DNA of 64,000 nt from the NCBI GenBank assembly GCA_050013835.1, contig JBEKEM010000006.1:1-64000 (forward strand), read 5' to 3'. Positions 25,856 to 34,576 of the stretch are shown in pieces. Below the pieces are notes generated by a model. That model worked only from the letters and a program-made list of their open reading frames with translations. It had not been told where the DNA came from and did not search any database. Each line of letters starts with the position of its first letter. The stretch's first letter is position 1. A program made the position numbers and the translations under genes. Source of the DNA: Bog-793 sp050013835 (GTDB lineage Bacteria; Actinomycetota; Acidimicrobiia; Acidimicrobiales; Bog-793).

Positions 25856-26662
25856 ATGAACGACCGACCCATTGGCGTCTTCGACAGCGGATTCGGCGGC
25901 CTGACGGTCGCGCGCGCGCTAATCGACCTGCTTGGTGATGAGGAGATCATCTACGTCGGTGACACCGCCCGCTACCCGTACGGACCGCGTGCTGCCGAAG
26001 AGGTACGTCGGTTCGCCCGGGAAATAGCCGAGTACCTGGTCCGGGTGGAGGACGTGAAGATGATCGTCGTCGCCTGCAACACGGCCGCCTCGGTTGCGCT
26101 TGAGGAGCTGCGTTACGACTTCGAAGTCCCGGTTGTCGGCGTGATCGAACCGGGGATGCGCGCCGCCGCGGCGGCGACGCGCAACGGCCAGATCGGCGTG
26201 ATCGGCACGACGGGCACGATCGCCTCGGGTGCCTACCAGAAGGTCGCGGCGATGCTCCACGTCGCCGGGGGCGTGCACTGCCTGGCCTGTCCGGGCTTCG
26301 TCGAGTTCGTCGAGCGCGGGGAGCTCGACGGCGACTCGGTCCACGTCCTCGCCGAGCGCCTGCTGTCGCCCCTCAAGGAGGCGGGCATCGACACGCTGCT
26401 CTTGGGCTGCACGCACTACCCGTTCCTCGCTCGCACTATCGCCGACGTGCTGGGTCGCGACGTCGTCCTCGTGTCCTCAGCGGAGGAGACGGCGTTCGAC
26501 GTGCGGTCCATCTTGGAGTCGACGGGGCTCGGCCGCAGGATCCCGGCGAAAGGCGTTCACCGGTTCCTCTCGTCGGGCGACCCGGTCTGGTTCTCGACGA
26601 TGGGTCGACGCCTGCTCGGCCCCGAACTCAGCCAGGCGGAGCCGGTCGTCTTCGGCGGGTGA
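25856..26662 (+). CDS. murI: Glutamate racemase
   Basis: A 268-residue enzyme making D-glutamate for peptidoglycan. IGVFDSGFGGLTVARAL is the opening signature with the catalytic-region Asp/Ser. The two acid/base cysteines are in VACNTAAS and LLGCTHYPF. The VGDTARYPYGPR and IGVIGTTGTIASGAY motifs are intact. The start is ATG 25856, 55 bases after cysM. Synteny with rph and rdgB downstream is the usual actinobacterial arrangement. Confidence 0.95.
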   Translation: MNDRPIGVFDSGFGGLTVARALIDLLGDEEIIYVGDTARYPYGPRAAEEVRRFAREIAEYLVRVEDVKMIVVACNTAASVALEELRYDFEVPVVGVIEPGMRAAAAATRNGQIGVIGTTGTIASGAYQKVAAMLHVAGGVHCLACPGFVEFVERGELDGDSVHVLAERLLSPLKEAGIDTLLLGCTHYPFLARTIADVLGRDVVLVSSAEETAFDVRSILESTGLGRRIPAKGVHRFLSSGDPVWFSTMGRRLLGPELSQAEPVVFGG

Positions 26663-26791
26663 GGTGGTCGGGACCGAGGCGGGCATCGTTTCCGGTCGCC
26701 GCACCCGCCCGCGGGCGGTTACCGTCGTCGAGCAGGTGCGCCGTCTCGATCGTGAGCGCGGCGCCGCGAGGGAAGAGGGGACAGGTCGGCG

Positions 26792-27544
26792 ATGACGAGC
26801 GACGTGCGACGCGACGGGCGACGGCCCGATGAACTGCGGCCGTTCGAGATCGTCCGTGACTTCACCGAGTTCGCCGCGGGGTCGGTCCTCGTCACGATGG
26901 GCCACACCAAGGTGCTGTGCACGGCGTCGCTCGAATCGGAGGTTCCCCGCTGGTTGCGCGGCTCGGGCAGGGGCTGGGTGACGGCGGAGTACTCGTTGCT
27001 GCCGGGGTCGTCCTCCGAGCGGGTGCCGCGAGAGGCGACCAGGGGGCGTCAGTCGGGGCGCACCCAGGAGATCCAACGCCTCATCGGGAGGTCGATTCGA
27101 GCCGTGTGCGACCTGCGGGCGCTCGGCGAGCGCCAGATCGTCCTGGATTGTGACGTCCTCCAGGCCGACGGCGGGACACGGACGGCGGCGATCACGGGCG
27201 GTTTCGTCGCCCTACACGACGCCTGTGCGCGTCTCGTCGCGGAAGGTGAACTGGGCGCCATTCCGTTGGGAGACACGGTCGGCGCGGTCTCGGTCGGTCT
27301 CGTCGATGGCGTCGCGATGGTGGATCTCGACTACGCCGAGGATTCCCGCGCCGGCGTGGACATGAACGTCGTCATGACGGGGTCGGGTCTGTTCGTCGAG
27401 GTGCAGGGGACGGCCGAGGGCGACCCGTTCCCCCGGACCACGCTCGACGAGCTGCTCGAGCTCGCCCGGAGCGGCATCGGGAGCCTGCTCGCCTCTGACG
27501 CCGTCGTGCTGGCGACGCCGCCGGCCCCCCGAGTCGCTGGGTGA
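26792..27544 (+). CDS. rph: Ribonuclease PH
   Basis: A 250-residue phosphorolytic 3'-to-5' exoribonuclease that trims tRNA 3' ends. It opens RRDGRRPDELRPFEIVRDF, with the phosphate-binding GRTQEIQRLIGRSIRAV, the DCDVLQADGGTRTAAITG signature and the C-terminal VDLDYAEDS and DMNVVMTGSG. Length is normal. The last base pair overlaps the GTG of the next gene (GTGA), so the two are coupled. Confidence 0.95.
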   Translation: MTSDVRRDGRRPDELRPFEIVRDFTEFAAGSVLVTMGHTKVLCTASLESEVPRWLRGSGRGWVTAEYSLLPGSSSERVPREATRGRQSGRTQEIQRLIGRSIRAVCDLRALGERQIVLDCDVLQADGGTRTAAITGGFVALHDACARLVAEGELGAIPLGDTVGAVSVGLVDGVAMVDLDYAEDSRAGVDMNVVMTGSGLFVEVQGTAEGDPFPRTTLDELLELARSGIGSLLASDAVVLATPPAPRVAG

Positions 27545-28179
27545 GGGCGCCGCAAGCCGCGCTGCGGCTCGTCCTGGCCTCGGCTAATCCCGACAAGGCG
27601 CGGGAGATGCGGGAGATCCTGCGGGCAGTCGTCGGGGATGGGGTTGAACTGCTTGCACGGCCGGCCAACCTGCCGGCCGTCGAGGAGGACGGAGTCACCC
27701 TCGAGGACAACGCCCGGCTGAAGGCACACGCGGTGCGTTTGGCGACGGGGCTGAGCGCTCTGGCCGACGACACCGGCCTGGAGGTGGACGCTCTCGGCGG
27801 GGAGCCGGGCGTGCGTGCCGCGCGGTACGCGGGCCCCGAGGGGATCGCGGCGAACAACGTCGCCAAGCTGCTCGGGGCGCTGGTCGGTCTCGACGATCGC
27901 CGTGCGCGGTTTCGCACCGTCGCCCTCGCGGCGCTCGCCGATGGGACCGAACTGGTCGCGACGGGGATCCTCGAGGGATCGGTCGCCGCCGCCCCCGTCG
28001 GCCGGGGGGGTTTCGGCTACGACGCCGTCTTCGTTCCCGACGGTGGCGACGGCCGGACGCTGGCGGAGATGGACGCCGTGGACAAGCATGAGATATCGCA
28101 CCGGGGGAGGGCGCTGCGCCAGCTCGCCGGGATGCTCGAGACGTACCTGGCGGGGTCGCCGCCGGCCGGCCGGCCGTAG
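27541..28179 (+). CDS. rdgB: XTP/dITP diphosphatase (RdgB/HAM1)
   Basis: A 212-residue nucleotide house-cleaning enzyme that hydrolyses dITP and XTP to monophosphates. The nucleotide motif LVLASANPDKAREM is at the N-terminus, ADDTGLEVDALGGEPGVRAARYAG holds the catalytic Asp (in pieces ADDTGLEVDAL and GVRAARYAG), and GGFGYDAVFVPDG and EISHRGRAL are the substrate motifs. The GTG start at 27541 overlaps the rph stop. Normal family length. Confidence 0.94.
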   Translation: MRAPQAALRLVLASANPDKAREMREILRAVVGDGVELLARPANLPAVEEDGVTLEDNARLKAHAVRLATGLSALADDTGLEVDALGGEPGVRAARYAGPEGIAANNVAKLLGALVGLDDRRARFRTVALAALADGTELVATGILEGSVAAAPVGRGGFGYDAVFVPDGGDGRTLAEMDAVDKHEISHRGRALRQLAGMLETYLAGSPPAGRP

Positions 28180-28231
28180 CGGCGCCGGTGCCGTTTGCCG
28201 GTCCCGGCGCTGGGCGCGCTAGCTTCGCAGC

Positions 28232-28495
28232 GTGTCGACGCGCTTCCGCTGTGCGGGTTGCGGCAACCGGACGCGCTTCGATGTCGTCTCGTCGCGTCGG
28301 ACGCGGGCCTTCTGGCATTTCACACTGGGCGGCGAGCGCTCGATCGACGAGGAGGAGGTCCTCGCCGACGTGGTGGAATCGGTGATGTGCCGTTGGTGCG
28401 GGAAGACGAGTTCGATCGAGGTCATCGAGGACGAAGCGGTACCCGAAGGGTTCGGGGCGGAGCCGGCACCGCACGAGACGGCGGCACCGGTCTGA
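28232..28495 (+). CDS. Small zinc-ribbon-like protein
   Basis: An 87-residue protein starting at GTG 28232. Two C-x2-C pairs (CAGCGNRTRFD near the start and CRWCGK at about 53-58) bracket an acidic middle (SIDEEEVLADVVES), the layout of a single zinc ribbon. The tail is acidic and Ala/Pro-rich. No enzyme motif is seen. It follows rdgB by about 50 bases. The function is unknown; nucleic-acid or protein binding would be typical. Confidence 0.6.
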   Translation: MSTRFRCAGCGNRTRFDVVSSRRTRAFWHFTLGGERSIDEEEVLADVVESVMCRWCGKTSSIEVIEDEAVPEGFGAEPAPHETAAPV

Positions 28496-28564
28496 TACAC
28501 CCCCGGACCATCATGATTTCGGACGGATTCGGTGCGAGGCACCAAGATGGCCCGGGGAGTGGCG

Positions 28565-28768
28565 ATGGCGAGGGGCACGCTCACGATCAGCTGCGACACG
28601 TGCAGCAACGAGGGGTCGTCGGCCTGTGACAACTGCGTCGTCAGCTTCCTGCTCGGGCGCGACGCCTCCGACGCGATCGTCATCGACGCGGCCGAGGTCC
28701 GGGCCGTCCGGCTCTTCGAGCGGGCGGGATTGCTCCCCGGTCTCCGGCAGGAGAAGCGGGCTGGCTGA
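28565..28768 (+). CDS. Small Cys-rich conserved hypothetical protein
   Basis: A 67-residue protein starting at ATG 28565 with GGGGAG six bases upstream; the frame is open back to 28532. CDTCSNEGSSACDNCVVSFLLG contains two C-x2-C pairs (read CDTC and CDNC), then VIDAAEVRAVRLFERAGLLPGL. This short form recurs in actinobacteria between rdgB-type genes and glycosyltransferases, as far as I recall, but has no assigned function. Metal binding is inferred. Confidence 0.6.
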   Translation: MARGTLTISCDTCSNEGSSACDNCVVSFLLGRDASDAIVIDAAEVRAVRLFERAGLLPGLRQEKRAG

Positions 28769-28813
28769 GCCAGCCCGCCGGACGGCCGCCCGGGTTCCGG
28801 AGGCGAACGTTCG

Positions 28814-29941
28814 GTGACGCACCTGCTCGTTACGAACGACTACCCGCCGAAGATCGGCGGCATCCAGTCGTACCTGTGGGAACTCTGGCGGCGGCTGCCG
28901 TCGGAGCGCACCTTGGTGCTGACGATCGACCAGCCGGGAGCGCGCGCGTTCGACGCGGCCGCGCCGCACGAGATCGAACGGCTCGGGGTCCGGATGCTCT
29001 GGCCGACACGACGACTGGCGGCGCGTATCCGGGCCGTGGCGGCGGCACGCGGTGCATCGCTCGTCGTGCTCGACCCGGCATTGCCAGTCGGCCTCGTCGG
29101 ACCGCAGCTCGGCATCCCGTACGCGGTCGTCCTCCACGGATCCGAGGTGACCGTGGCGGGGCGCCTGCCGGTGACGTCGCGCCTGCTCCGACGGGTGCTC
29201 GTCGGCGCCGATCTCGTGATCGCGGCGGGCGGCTACGCGGCCGGCGAGGCGCGTCGCTGCGCCGAGGGGGACCTGCCTGAAGTGGTGATCGTCCCCCCAG
29301 GCGTCGACGTCGGTCGCTTCCACCCCCTCGATCGCGAGGAGGTCGCCGCCGTCCGGCGGCGGTTCGGGTTCTCCGAGCGCGGTCGCCTCGTCGTGGCGGT
29401 GAGTCGCCTCGTGCCCCGCAAGGGCTTTGACGTGCTGATCGAGGCGTCGGCGGAACTCGGGCATGATCGTCCTGACCTCACGACGGCGATCGTCGGGGCT
29501 GGCCGCGACGCCCGGCGGCTGGAGTCGCTGGCGAAGCGTCTCGGCGCGCCGGTCCGGTTCCTGGGTCCGGTAAGCGATGGTGACCTGCCGGGCCTGGTCG
29601 GCGCGGCGGACGTCGCGGCGATGCTTTGCCGCACACGCTGGGGTGGGCTGGAGCAGGAGGGATTCGGCATCGTCTTCCTCGAGGCGGCCGCCGCCGGCGT
29701 GCCGCAGGTCGCCGGGCGGAGCGGCGGCTCGCACGAGGCTGTGGTCGACGGCGTCACCGGGCTCATCGTCGACCGACCCGGCGACGCCGTGGTCGCGACG
29801 AAAGCGCTGGCGAGCCTGCTCGACGACGAGGAGCTGCGGCACCGCCTCGGCGCCTCGGCGCGACGACGTGCAGTCGCCGAATTCGACTACGACGGGCTGG
29901 CGGCCCGGCTCGACGCGGCACTGCGGGCAGCCGAGCGCTGA
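28814..29941 (+). CDS. Glycosyltransferase family 4 (PimB-like)
   Basis: A 375-residue GT-B glycosyltransferase starting at GTG 28814. The N-terminal NDYPPKIGGIQSYLWELWRRL (in pieces PPKIGGIQSYL) is the classic opening of mannosyl- or glucosyltransferases that use GDP/UDP sugars. PPGVDVGRFHP and VSRLVPRKGFDVLIEA mark the start of the C-terminal domain, and EGFGIVFLEAAAAGVPQVAGRSGG is the E-x7-E donor motif. The best match in style is actinobacterial phosphatidylinositol mannoside synthases (PimB'), but other lipid or glycan acceptors are possible. Confidence 0.85.
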   Translation: MTHLLVTNDYPPKIGGIQSYLWELWRRLPSERTLVLTIDQPGARAFDAAAPHEIERLGVRMLWPTRRLAARIRAVAAARGASLVVLDPALPVGLVGPQLGIPYAVVLHGSEVTVAGRLPVTSRLLRRVLVGADLVIAAGGYAAGEARRCAEGDLPEVVIVPPGVDVGRFHPLDREEVAAVRRRFGFSERGRLVVAVSRLVPRKGFDVLIEASAELGHDRPDLTTAIVGAGRDARRLESLAKRLGAPVRFLGPVSDGDLPGLVGAADVAAMLCRTRWGGLEQEGFGIVFLEAAAAGVPQVAGRSGGSHEAVVDGVTGLIVDRPGDAVVATKALASLLDDEELRHRLGASARRRAVAEFDYDGLAARLDAALRAAER

Positions 29942-30035
29942 GGATCGACGCGCGGGCCCGGGCGGCCTGCTACACAAGCGTTGGCCGCCGTGAGAGGCTG
30001 GGAAGAGCGCTCGGGGCGGCTGAAAGGAGCGGACC

Positions 30036-30476
30036 GTGGAACACACGGCCCAGGTGATGACGATCGCGGGCACGCCGGAGCGCTGCTTCGCGGTCGTAGC
30101 CGACTTCGAACGGTACCCAGAATGGGTCGCCGACGTGAAGGAGGTTCGCGTCCTCTCGCGTGACGCCGAGGGACGGCCGTCGACCGTGGGCTTCCGCGCC
30201 GGGGCGTTCGGCCGGAGCACGACCTACGTGCTCAGCTACGACTACGGGGAGGCGCCGCTCGCTGTGGCGTGGACCCAGAAGGACGGCGACCTCACCAACC
30301 GCCTCGATGGGCGCTATGAGTTCCACGCCGGTCCGGACGGGACGACCGAGGTGCGTTACGAGCTCTCGGTCGAGTTGCGGGTGCCGATTCCCGGTTTCGT
30401 GAAGCGACGTGCCGAGGGTCACATCCTGCACGCGGCGGTGCGCGACCTGAAAGCTCGGGTCGAAAGCGGATCTTGA
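30036..30476 (+). CDS. SRPBCC family protein
   Basis: A 146-residue protein starting at GTG 30036, with AAGGAG six bases upstream. It has the compact helix-grip fold pattern: IAGTPERCFAVVADFERYPEWVADVKEVRVL (in pieces ERCFAVVADFERYPEW), then FGRSTTYVLSYDY, AVAWTQKDGDLTNRLDGRYEFH and a C-terminal helix. The DFERYPEW motif is characteristic of cyclase/dehydrase (Coq10-like) members. The ligand is unknown. The next gene begins at or near its stop codon. Confidence 0.75.
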   Translation: MEHTAQVMTIAGTPERCFAVVADFERYPEWVADVKEVRVLSRDAEGRPSTVGFRAGAFGRSTTYVLSYDYGEAPLAVAWTQKDGDLTNRLDGRYEFHAGPDGTTEVRYELSVELRVPIPGFVKRRAEGHILHAAVRDLKARVESGS

Positions 30477-30496
30477 GGGGTACGCCGGGTCCGCCC

Positions 30497-31201
30497 ATGC
30501 GTATCGGCGTCATCCTGCCCTCGTTCGACGCTGATGCTGATGCGGCTCGATCTTGTGCCGGCGCGGCCGAGGGGGCGGGTATCCATGGCGTCTTCGCCTA
30601 CGACCATCTCTGGCCGCCGGGCGCCCCGGGGCGGCCGGCGATAGCCCCTTTCCCGCTCCTCGGTCTCATCGCGGCGGAGACGTCGCGGGTGTTTCTCGGC
30701 ACGCTCGTGGCACGGATCGGCCTCGTTCCCGACGAGGCGCTGGTGAGCGAGTTCCGCACGCTGTCTGCGCTGAGCGGCCGCCGCGTAATCGCCGGGATCG
30801 GGACCGGCGACCGGCGCAGCACGGCCGAGCACCTCGCCTACGGAATTGTCCCGGCGGACGCGGCCGCGCGCCGACGGGCCCTCGGGGCGGTAGGGGTGGC
30901 GCTTGTGGCCGTGGGCCTGCCCGTGTGGGTCGGCGCCGGCTCGGAGGCGACGAACGCCGTCGCCCGCGAGATCGGGGCGACGATCAACGTCTTCGGGTCG
31001 GGGGCGGAGCAGGTGGCCGAGGTCGGTCGGGCAGGCGCGGTCTGCTGGGGCGGGGTGCTGGCCCGCGGCGCCCGGGCGGCGGCCGCCCAGTTGGGCGGAC
31101 TCGAGCGGGCCGGCGCGACCTGGGCGGTCGTGGGGTGGCCCGGCTCGGTCGGACCGGTCGTCGCGGCGGCGCGCGCGGCGGGCATCACGCTCGGATGGTG
31201 A
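30497..31201 (+). CDS. LLM-class (F420-type) oxidoreductase-like protein
   Basis: About 234 residues from ATG 30497; a TTG at 30473 overlapping the previous stop (TTGA) is an alternative that would add eight residues. MRIGVILPSFDADAD, VFAYDHLW, LGTLVARI and the GGVLARGARAAAAQL helix follow the bacterial luciferase-like (LLM) pattern common among F420-dependent enzymes. It is shorter than the usual 280-340 residues, lacking part of the insertion region, so it may be a reduced or non-catalytic member. The substrate is unknown. Confidence 0.65.
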   Translation: MRIGVILPSFDADADAARSCAGAAEGAGIHGVFAYDHLWPPGAPGRPAIAPFPLLGLIAAETSRVFLGTLVARIGLVPDEALVSEFRTLSALSGRRVIAGIGTGDRRSTAEHLAYGIVPADAAARRRALGAVGVALVAVGLPVWVGAGSEATNAVAREIGATINVFGSGAEQVAEVGRAGAVCWGGVLARGARAAAAQLGGLERAGATWAVVGWPGSVGPVVAAARAAGITLGW

Positions 31202-31331
31202 GCCGGGTCGCGACTGTGGGAGGCGTCCGGTAGGGTCGGAGTGGTCGGGGCGCGGGGGATCGGGGCGGTGGCAAGCGCCCCTGCTCACCCGTTGGGCCCT
31301 TGCCGAACGCCAAGCTCGGCAGAATCAGTCA

Positions 31332-31361
31332 TTGACAGCACTGTAACTACGGTGCTGTACT
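31332..31361 (+). promoter_or_regulatory. Candidate promoter with overlapping inverted repeat upstream of nrdJ
   Basis: TTGACA (31332-31337) and TGTACT (31356-31361) form a -35/-10 pair with 18-base spacing. A 7-bp inverted repeat ACAGCAC (31335-31341) and GTGCTGT (31352-31358) overlaps both boxes. The repeat spacing is two helical half-turns, so a dimeric regulator could bind. A weak NrdR-box-like ACTACATGTTGT lies at 31397-31408. Confidence 0.5.
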
Positions 31362-31499
31362 TATCTCCTCATCTAGTGGTACCGAGGCGATGCGCTACTA
31401 CATGTTGTGGTTTGAGGGCGTCGGGGAATCGGAAGCAGCAGGTCGCGGGCAAGGCAGGCAACCTGCGCGGCGCAGGGGACGCAGAGGGGGAGCGGGACG

Positions 31500-34298
31500 A
31501 TGGCGGTAGCAGATGAGCAGGTCGACATCGGCGTCCGGCGTCACTTCACGCAGGCCGGCCGGCATCCCTACGACACGGTCGAGTGGGAACGGCGCGACTC
31601 GCTCATCTCGGACTACCGGACCGGCGAGGTGGCTTTCGAGCAGCTTGGCGTGGAGGTCCCGAAGAGCTGGTCGATGAACGCGACGAACATCCTCGCCCAG
31701 AAGTACTTCCGCGGACCACTGGGTTCGCCGGAGCGCGAGAACTCGCTTCGCCAGGTGGTCGACCGGGTCGTCGACACCATCTCAGCGTGGGGGCTGCGCG
31801 ACGGGTACTTCGCCGACGACGTCGAGGCGTCCGCGTTCAGCGACGAGCTGAAGTACCTGATCGTCACCCAGAAGGCCTCTTTCAACTCACCGGTCTGGTT
31901 CAACATCGGCGTGGCTGGCGTGCCCCAGCAGGCGTCGGCCTGTTTCATCCTCGCCGTCGAGGACTCGATGCCCTCGATCCTCAACTGGTACGTGGAGGAG
32001 GGGACGATCTTCAAAGGGGGGTCGGGCTCCGGGGTGAACCTCTCCAAGATCCGTAGCTCCCGCGAGCTCCTCGCCGGCGGCGGCACGGCATCGGGTCCGG
32101 TCAGCTTCATGCGTGGCGCCGACGCCTCGGCCGGGACCATCAAGTCGGGGGGCAAGACGCGGCGGGCGGCGAAGATGGTCATCCTCGACGTCGACCACCC
32201 CGACATCCGCGAGTTCATCTGGTGCAAGGCCCGCGAGGAACGCAAGGCCCGCGCCCTCGCGGCGGCCGGTTTCGACATGGACCTCGACGGCGAGGACAGT
32301 CACTCGGTCCAGTACCAGAACGCCAACAACTCGGTCCGCGTGAGCGACGAGTTCATGGCTGCCGTGCTCGAGGATGCCGGCTGGGACCTCGTCGCGCGCA
32401 CCAGCCACGCGACCATCGAGACGGTACGGGCCCGGGAGCTCTTCCACGAGATCGCCCAGGCCGCCTGGGAGTGCGCCGATCCGGGTCTGCAGTTCGACAC
32501 AACGATCAACCGCTGGCACACGGCGCCGAACACCGGCCGGATCAACGCCTCGAACCCGTGCAGCGAGTACGTGCACCTCGACAACTCGGCGTGCAACCTG
32601 GCGAGCGTCAATCTCCTCCAGTTCCTCGGCCCCGACGGCTCGCTCGACACGAAGGGTTTCCGGGCGGCGGTCGAGGTCGTTTTCACCGCGCAGGAGATCC
32701 TCGTCGGCAACGCCGACTACCCGACGGAGAAGATCGCCGAGACGACGCGGCGGTTCCGGGAGATCGGCCTCGGCTACGCGAACCTGGGCGCGATGCTGAT
32801 GGCGCTCGGCCTGCCGTACGACTCGGCCGAGGCCCGCGCCGTCTCGGCGGCGGTCACGGCGCTCATGACCGGTTGCGCCTACGCGACCTCGGCGAGGATC
32901 GCTTCCCGAATGGGGCCGTTCGCGGGTTTCCACGAGAACGCCGAGCCGATGCGCAACGTCCTGCGGATGCACCGCGACGCGCTCGACGCGATCGACGCCT
33001 CGCTCGTTCCCATCTCGCTGATGAGCGCGGCACAGGAAGCCTGGAACGAGGCAGTCTCGCTTGGTGACATCCACGGGGTCCGGAACTCCCAGGCGACCGT
33101 GCTCGCGCCGACCGGGACGATCTCGTTCCTCATGGACTGCGACACGACCGGCATCGAGCCGGACCTCGGGTTGGTGAAGACGAAGAAGCTCGTTGGCGGG
33201 GGCACGATGTCGATCGTCAACCAGACCGTGGCCCGCGCGCTGCGCCGTCTCGGCTACACCGACGCCGAGACCGTGGAGATCACCGACTACATCGACGAGC
33301 ACAAGTCGATTCTCGGCGCGCCCTACCTGAAGGCCGAGCACCTGCCGGTGTTCGCCTGCTCGATGGGGGACAACGTCATCCAGTACCTCGGCCACGTGAA
33401 GATGATGGCGTCGGTGCAGCCGTTCATCTCGGGCGCGATTTCGAAGACGGTGAATATGCCGGAGGACGTGACGGTCGCCGACGTCGAGCAGCTGCACATC
33501 GACGCCTGGAAGATGGGTCTCAAGGCCGTGGCCATCTACCGCGACAACTGCAAGGTCGCGCAACCCCTCTCGACGACGAAGCTCGCGGAGGCGGGTGCAT
33601 CCGGCGAGGGGGCGGGTCTGGGCGAGCTGCACGCCCGCATCTCCGAGCTGGAGGACGCCCTCGCCGGACGCGTGACGGCGCCCGGCGCGACGACGCGGAC
33701 GCGCCTGCCGCGCCGTCGCCGTTCCTACACGTTCGCCTTCCGCGTCGCCGACTGCGACGGGTACGTGACGGTGGGCCAATACGAGGACGGGCGCCCCGGC
33801 GAGGTCTTCCTGAAGGTGTCGAAGCAGGGCTCGACGCTGTCCGGCGTGATGGACGCCTTCGCGATCGCCGTCAGCCTCGGGCTCCAGCACGGGGTCCCGC
33901 TGGCCACGTTCGTCCGGAAGTACACGAACCTGCGCTTCGAACCCGCCGGGATCACGGACGACCCGGACCTGCGGATCGCCTCGAGCCTCGTCGACTTCAT
34001 CTTCCGGCGCCTCGCCCTCGACTACCTGCCGTACGACGAGCGAGTCGAGCTCGGCATCCTGTCGACGGGGGAGCGCAAGCAACCGACGCTGCCCGGGCTG
34101 GAGGACATCGAGCTCGCCGACGCTGCCAAGCGCGAGCAGGAGCGGTTCGGCGAGGGCGGCGATAGCCTCGCCGTGGCCCACCAGATGTCGCTCGAGAACC
34201 GCGACGCGCCCTTCTGCTACTCCTGCGGCAACGTCATGCAACGAGCCGGCTCCTGCTACGCCTGCCCGAGCTGCGGGGCGACGAGCGGCTGCTCGTAG
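31500..34298 (+). CDS. nrdJ: Adenosylcobalamin-dependent ribonucleotide reductase (class II)
   Basis: A 932-residue class II reductase making deoxyribonucleotides without oxygen dependence. KASFNSPVWFNIG and GGSGSGVNLSKIRSS (substrate loop), NPCSEYVHLDNSACNLASVNL (active-site Cys and the N-x-C-x-E catalytic triad, in pieces NPCSEYVHLDNSACNL), LAPTGTISFLMDCDTTGIEPD and HIDAWKMGLKAVAIYRDNC are all present. The C-terminus has four Cys in FCYSCGNVM and CYACPSCGATSGCS, the shuttle and zinc-binding tail of the large NrdJ form. The ATG at 31500 follows a GAGGGGGAG ribosome site. The length is normal for the family. Confidence 0.96.
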   Translation: MAVADEQVDIGVRRHFTQAGRHPYDTVEWERRDSLISDYRTGEVAFEQLGVEVPKSWSMNATNILAQKYFRGPLGSPERENSLRQVVDRVVDTISAWGLRDGYFADDVEASAFSDELKYLIVTQKASFNSPVWFNIGVAGVPQQASACFILAVEDSMPSILNWYVEEGTIFKGGSGSGVNLSKIRSSRELLAGGGTASGPVSFMRGADASAGTIKSGGKTRRAAKMVILDVDHPDIREFIWCKAREERKARALAAAGFDMDLDGEDSHSVQYQNANNSVRVSDEFMAAVLEDAGWDLVARTSHATIETVRARELFHEIAQAAWECADPGLQFDTTINRWHTAPNTGRINASNPCSEYVHLDNSACNLASVNLLQFLGPDGSLDTKGFRAAVEVVFTAQEILVGNADYPTEKIAETTRRFREIGLGYANLGAMLMALGLPYDSAEARAVSAAVTALMTGCAYATSARIASRMGPFAGFHENAEPMRNVLRMHRDALDAIDASLVPISLMSAAQEAWNEAVSLGDIHGVRNSQATVLAPTGTISFLMDCDTTGIEPDLGLVKTKKLVGGGTMSIVNQTVARALRRLGYTDAETVEITDYIDEHKSILGAPYLKAEHLPVFACSMGDNVIQYLGHVKMMASVQPFISGAISKTVNMPEDVTVADVEQLHIDAWKMGLKAVAIYRDNCKVAQPLSTTKLAEAGASGEGAGLGELHARISELEDALAGRVTAPGATTRTRLPRRRRSYTFAFRVADCDGYVTVGQYEDGRPGEVFLKVSKQGSTLSGVMDAFAIAVSLGLQHGVPLATFVRKYTNLRFEPAGITDDPDLRIASSLVDFIFRRLALDYLPYDERVELGILSTGERKQPTLPGLEDIELADAAKREQERFGEGGDSLAVAHQMSLENRDAPFCYSCGNVMQRAGSCYACPSCGATSGCS

Positions 34299-34576
34299 CC
34301 CGCGGTTAGCGAGGCCCCACCCGCCGGGGCCACCGATCACGCCCACTGGCGTCCGACGCGCCCGGCCCTGAGCTGCGTCGTCGGGACGATCCGGTGATCG
34401 AGGGTCCTCGTGGCCGCCTGTGAGCGGTCGAGCGGCGAGTCGTGACCAACGTCCGGGGCGGGTCGACGTCCCCTTAGTTGGCGGGCGGCTGCCGGTGTGT
34501 CGCCGGTGCCGCCGGATCCTAGAGTCGTGGCGCGAACCGCCGCCTTGCACGTCATCGGCCTGACATAGGAGATGCG

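Noticed and set aside
31202..31499. Cobalamin riboswitch upstream of B12-dependent nrdJ
   Set aside because: I looked for the B12 box (AGCCACTG-like) and the pairing scaffold and found neither. The region shows a promoter and a short inverted repeat only.
31887..34550. 887-codon minus-strand open frame
   Set aside because: It lies opposite nrdJ, whose catalytic motifs are complete; the antisense frame is a codon-bias artefact.
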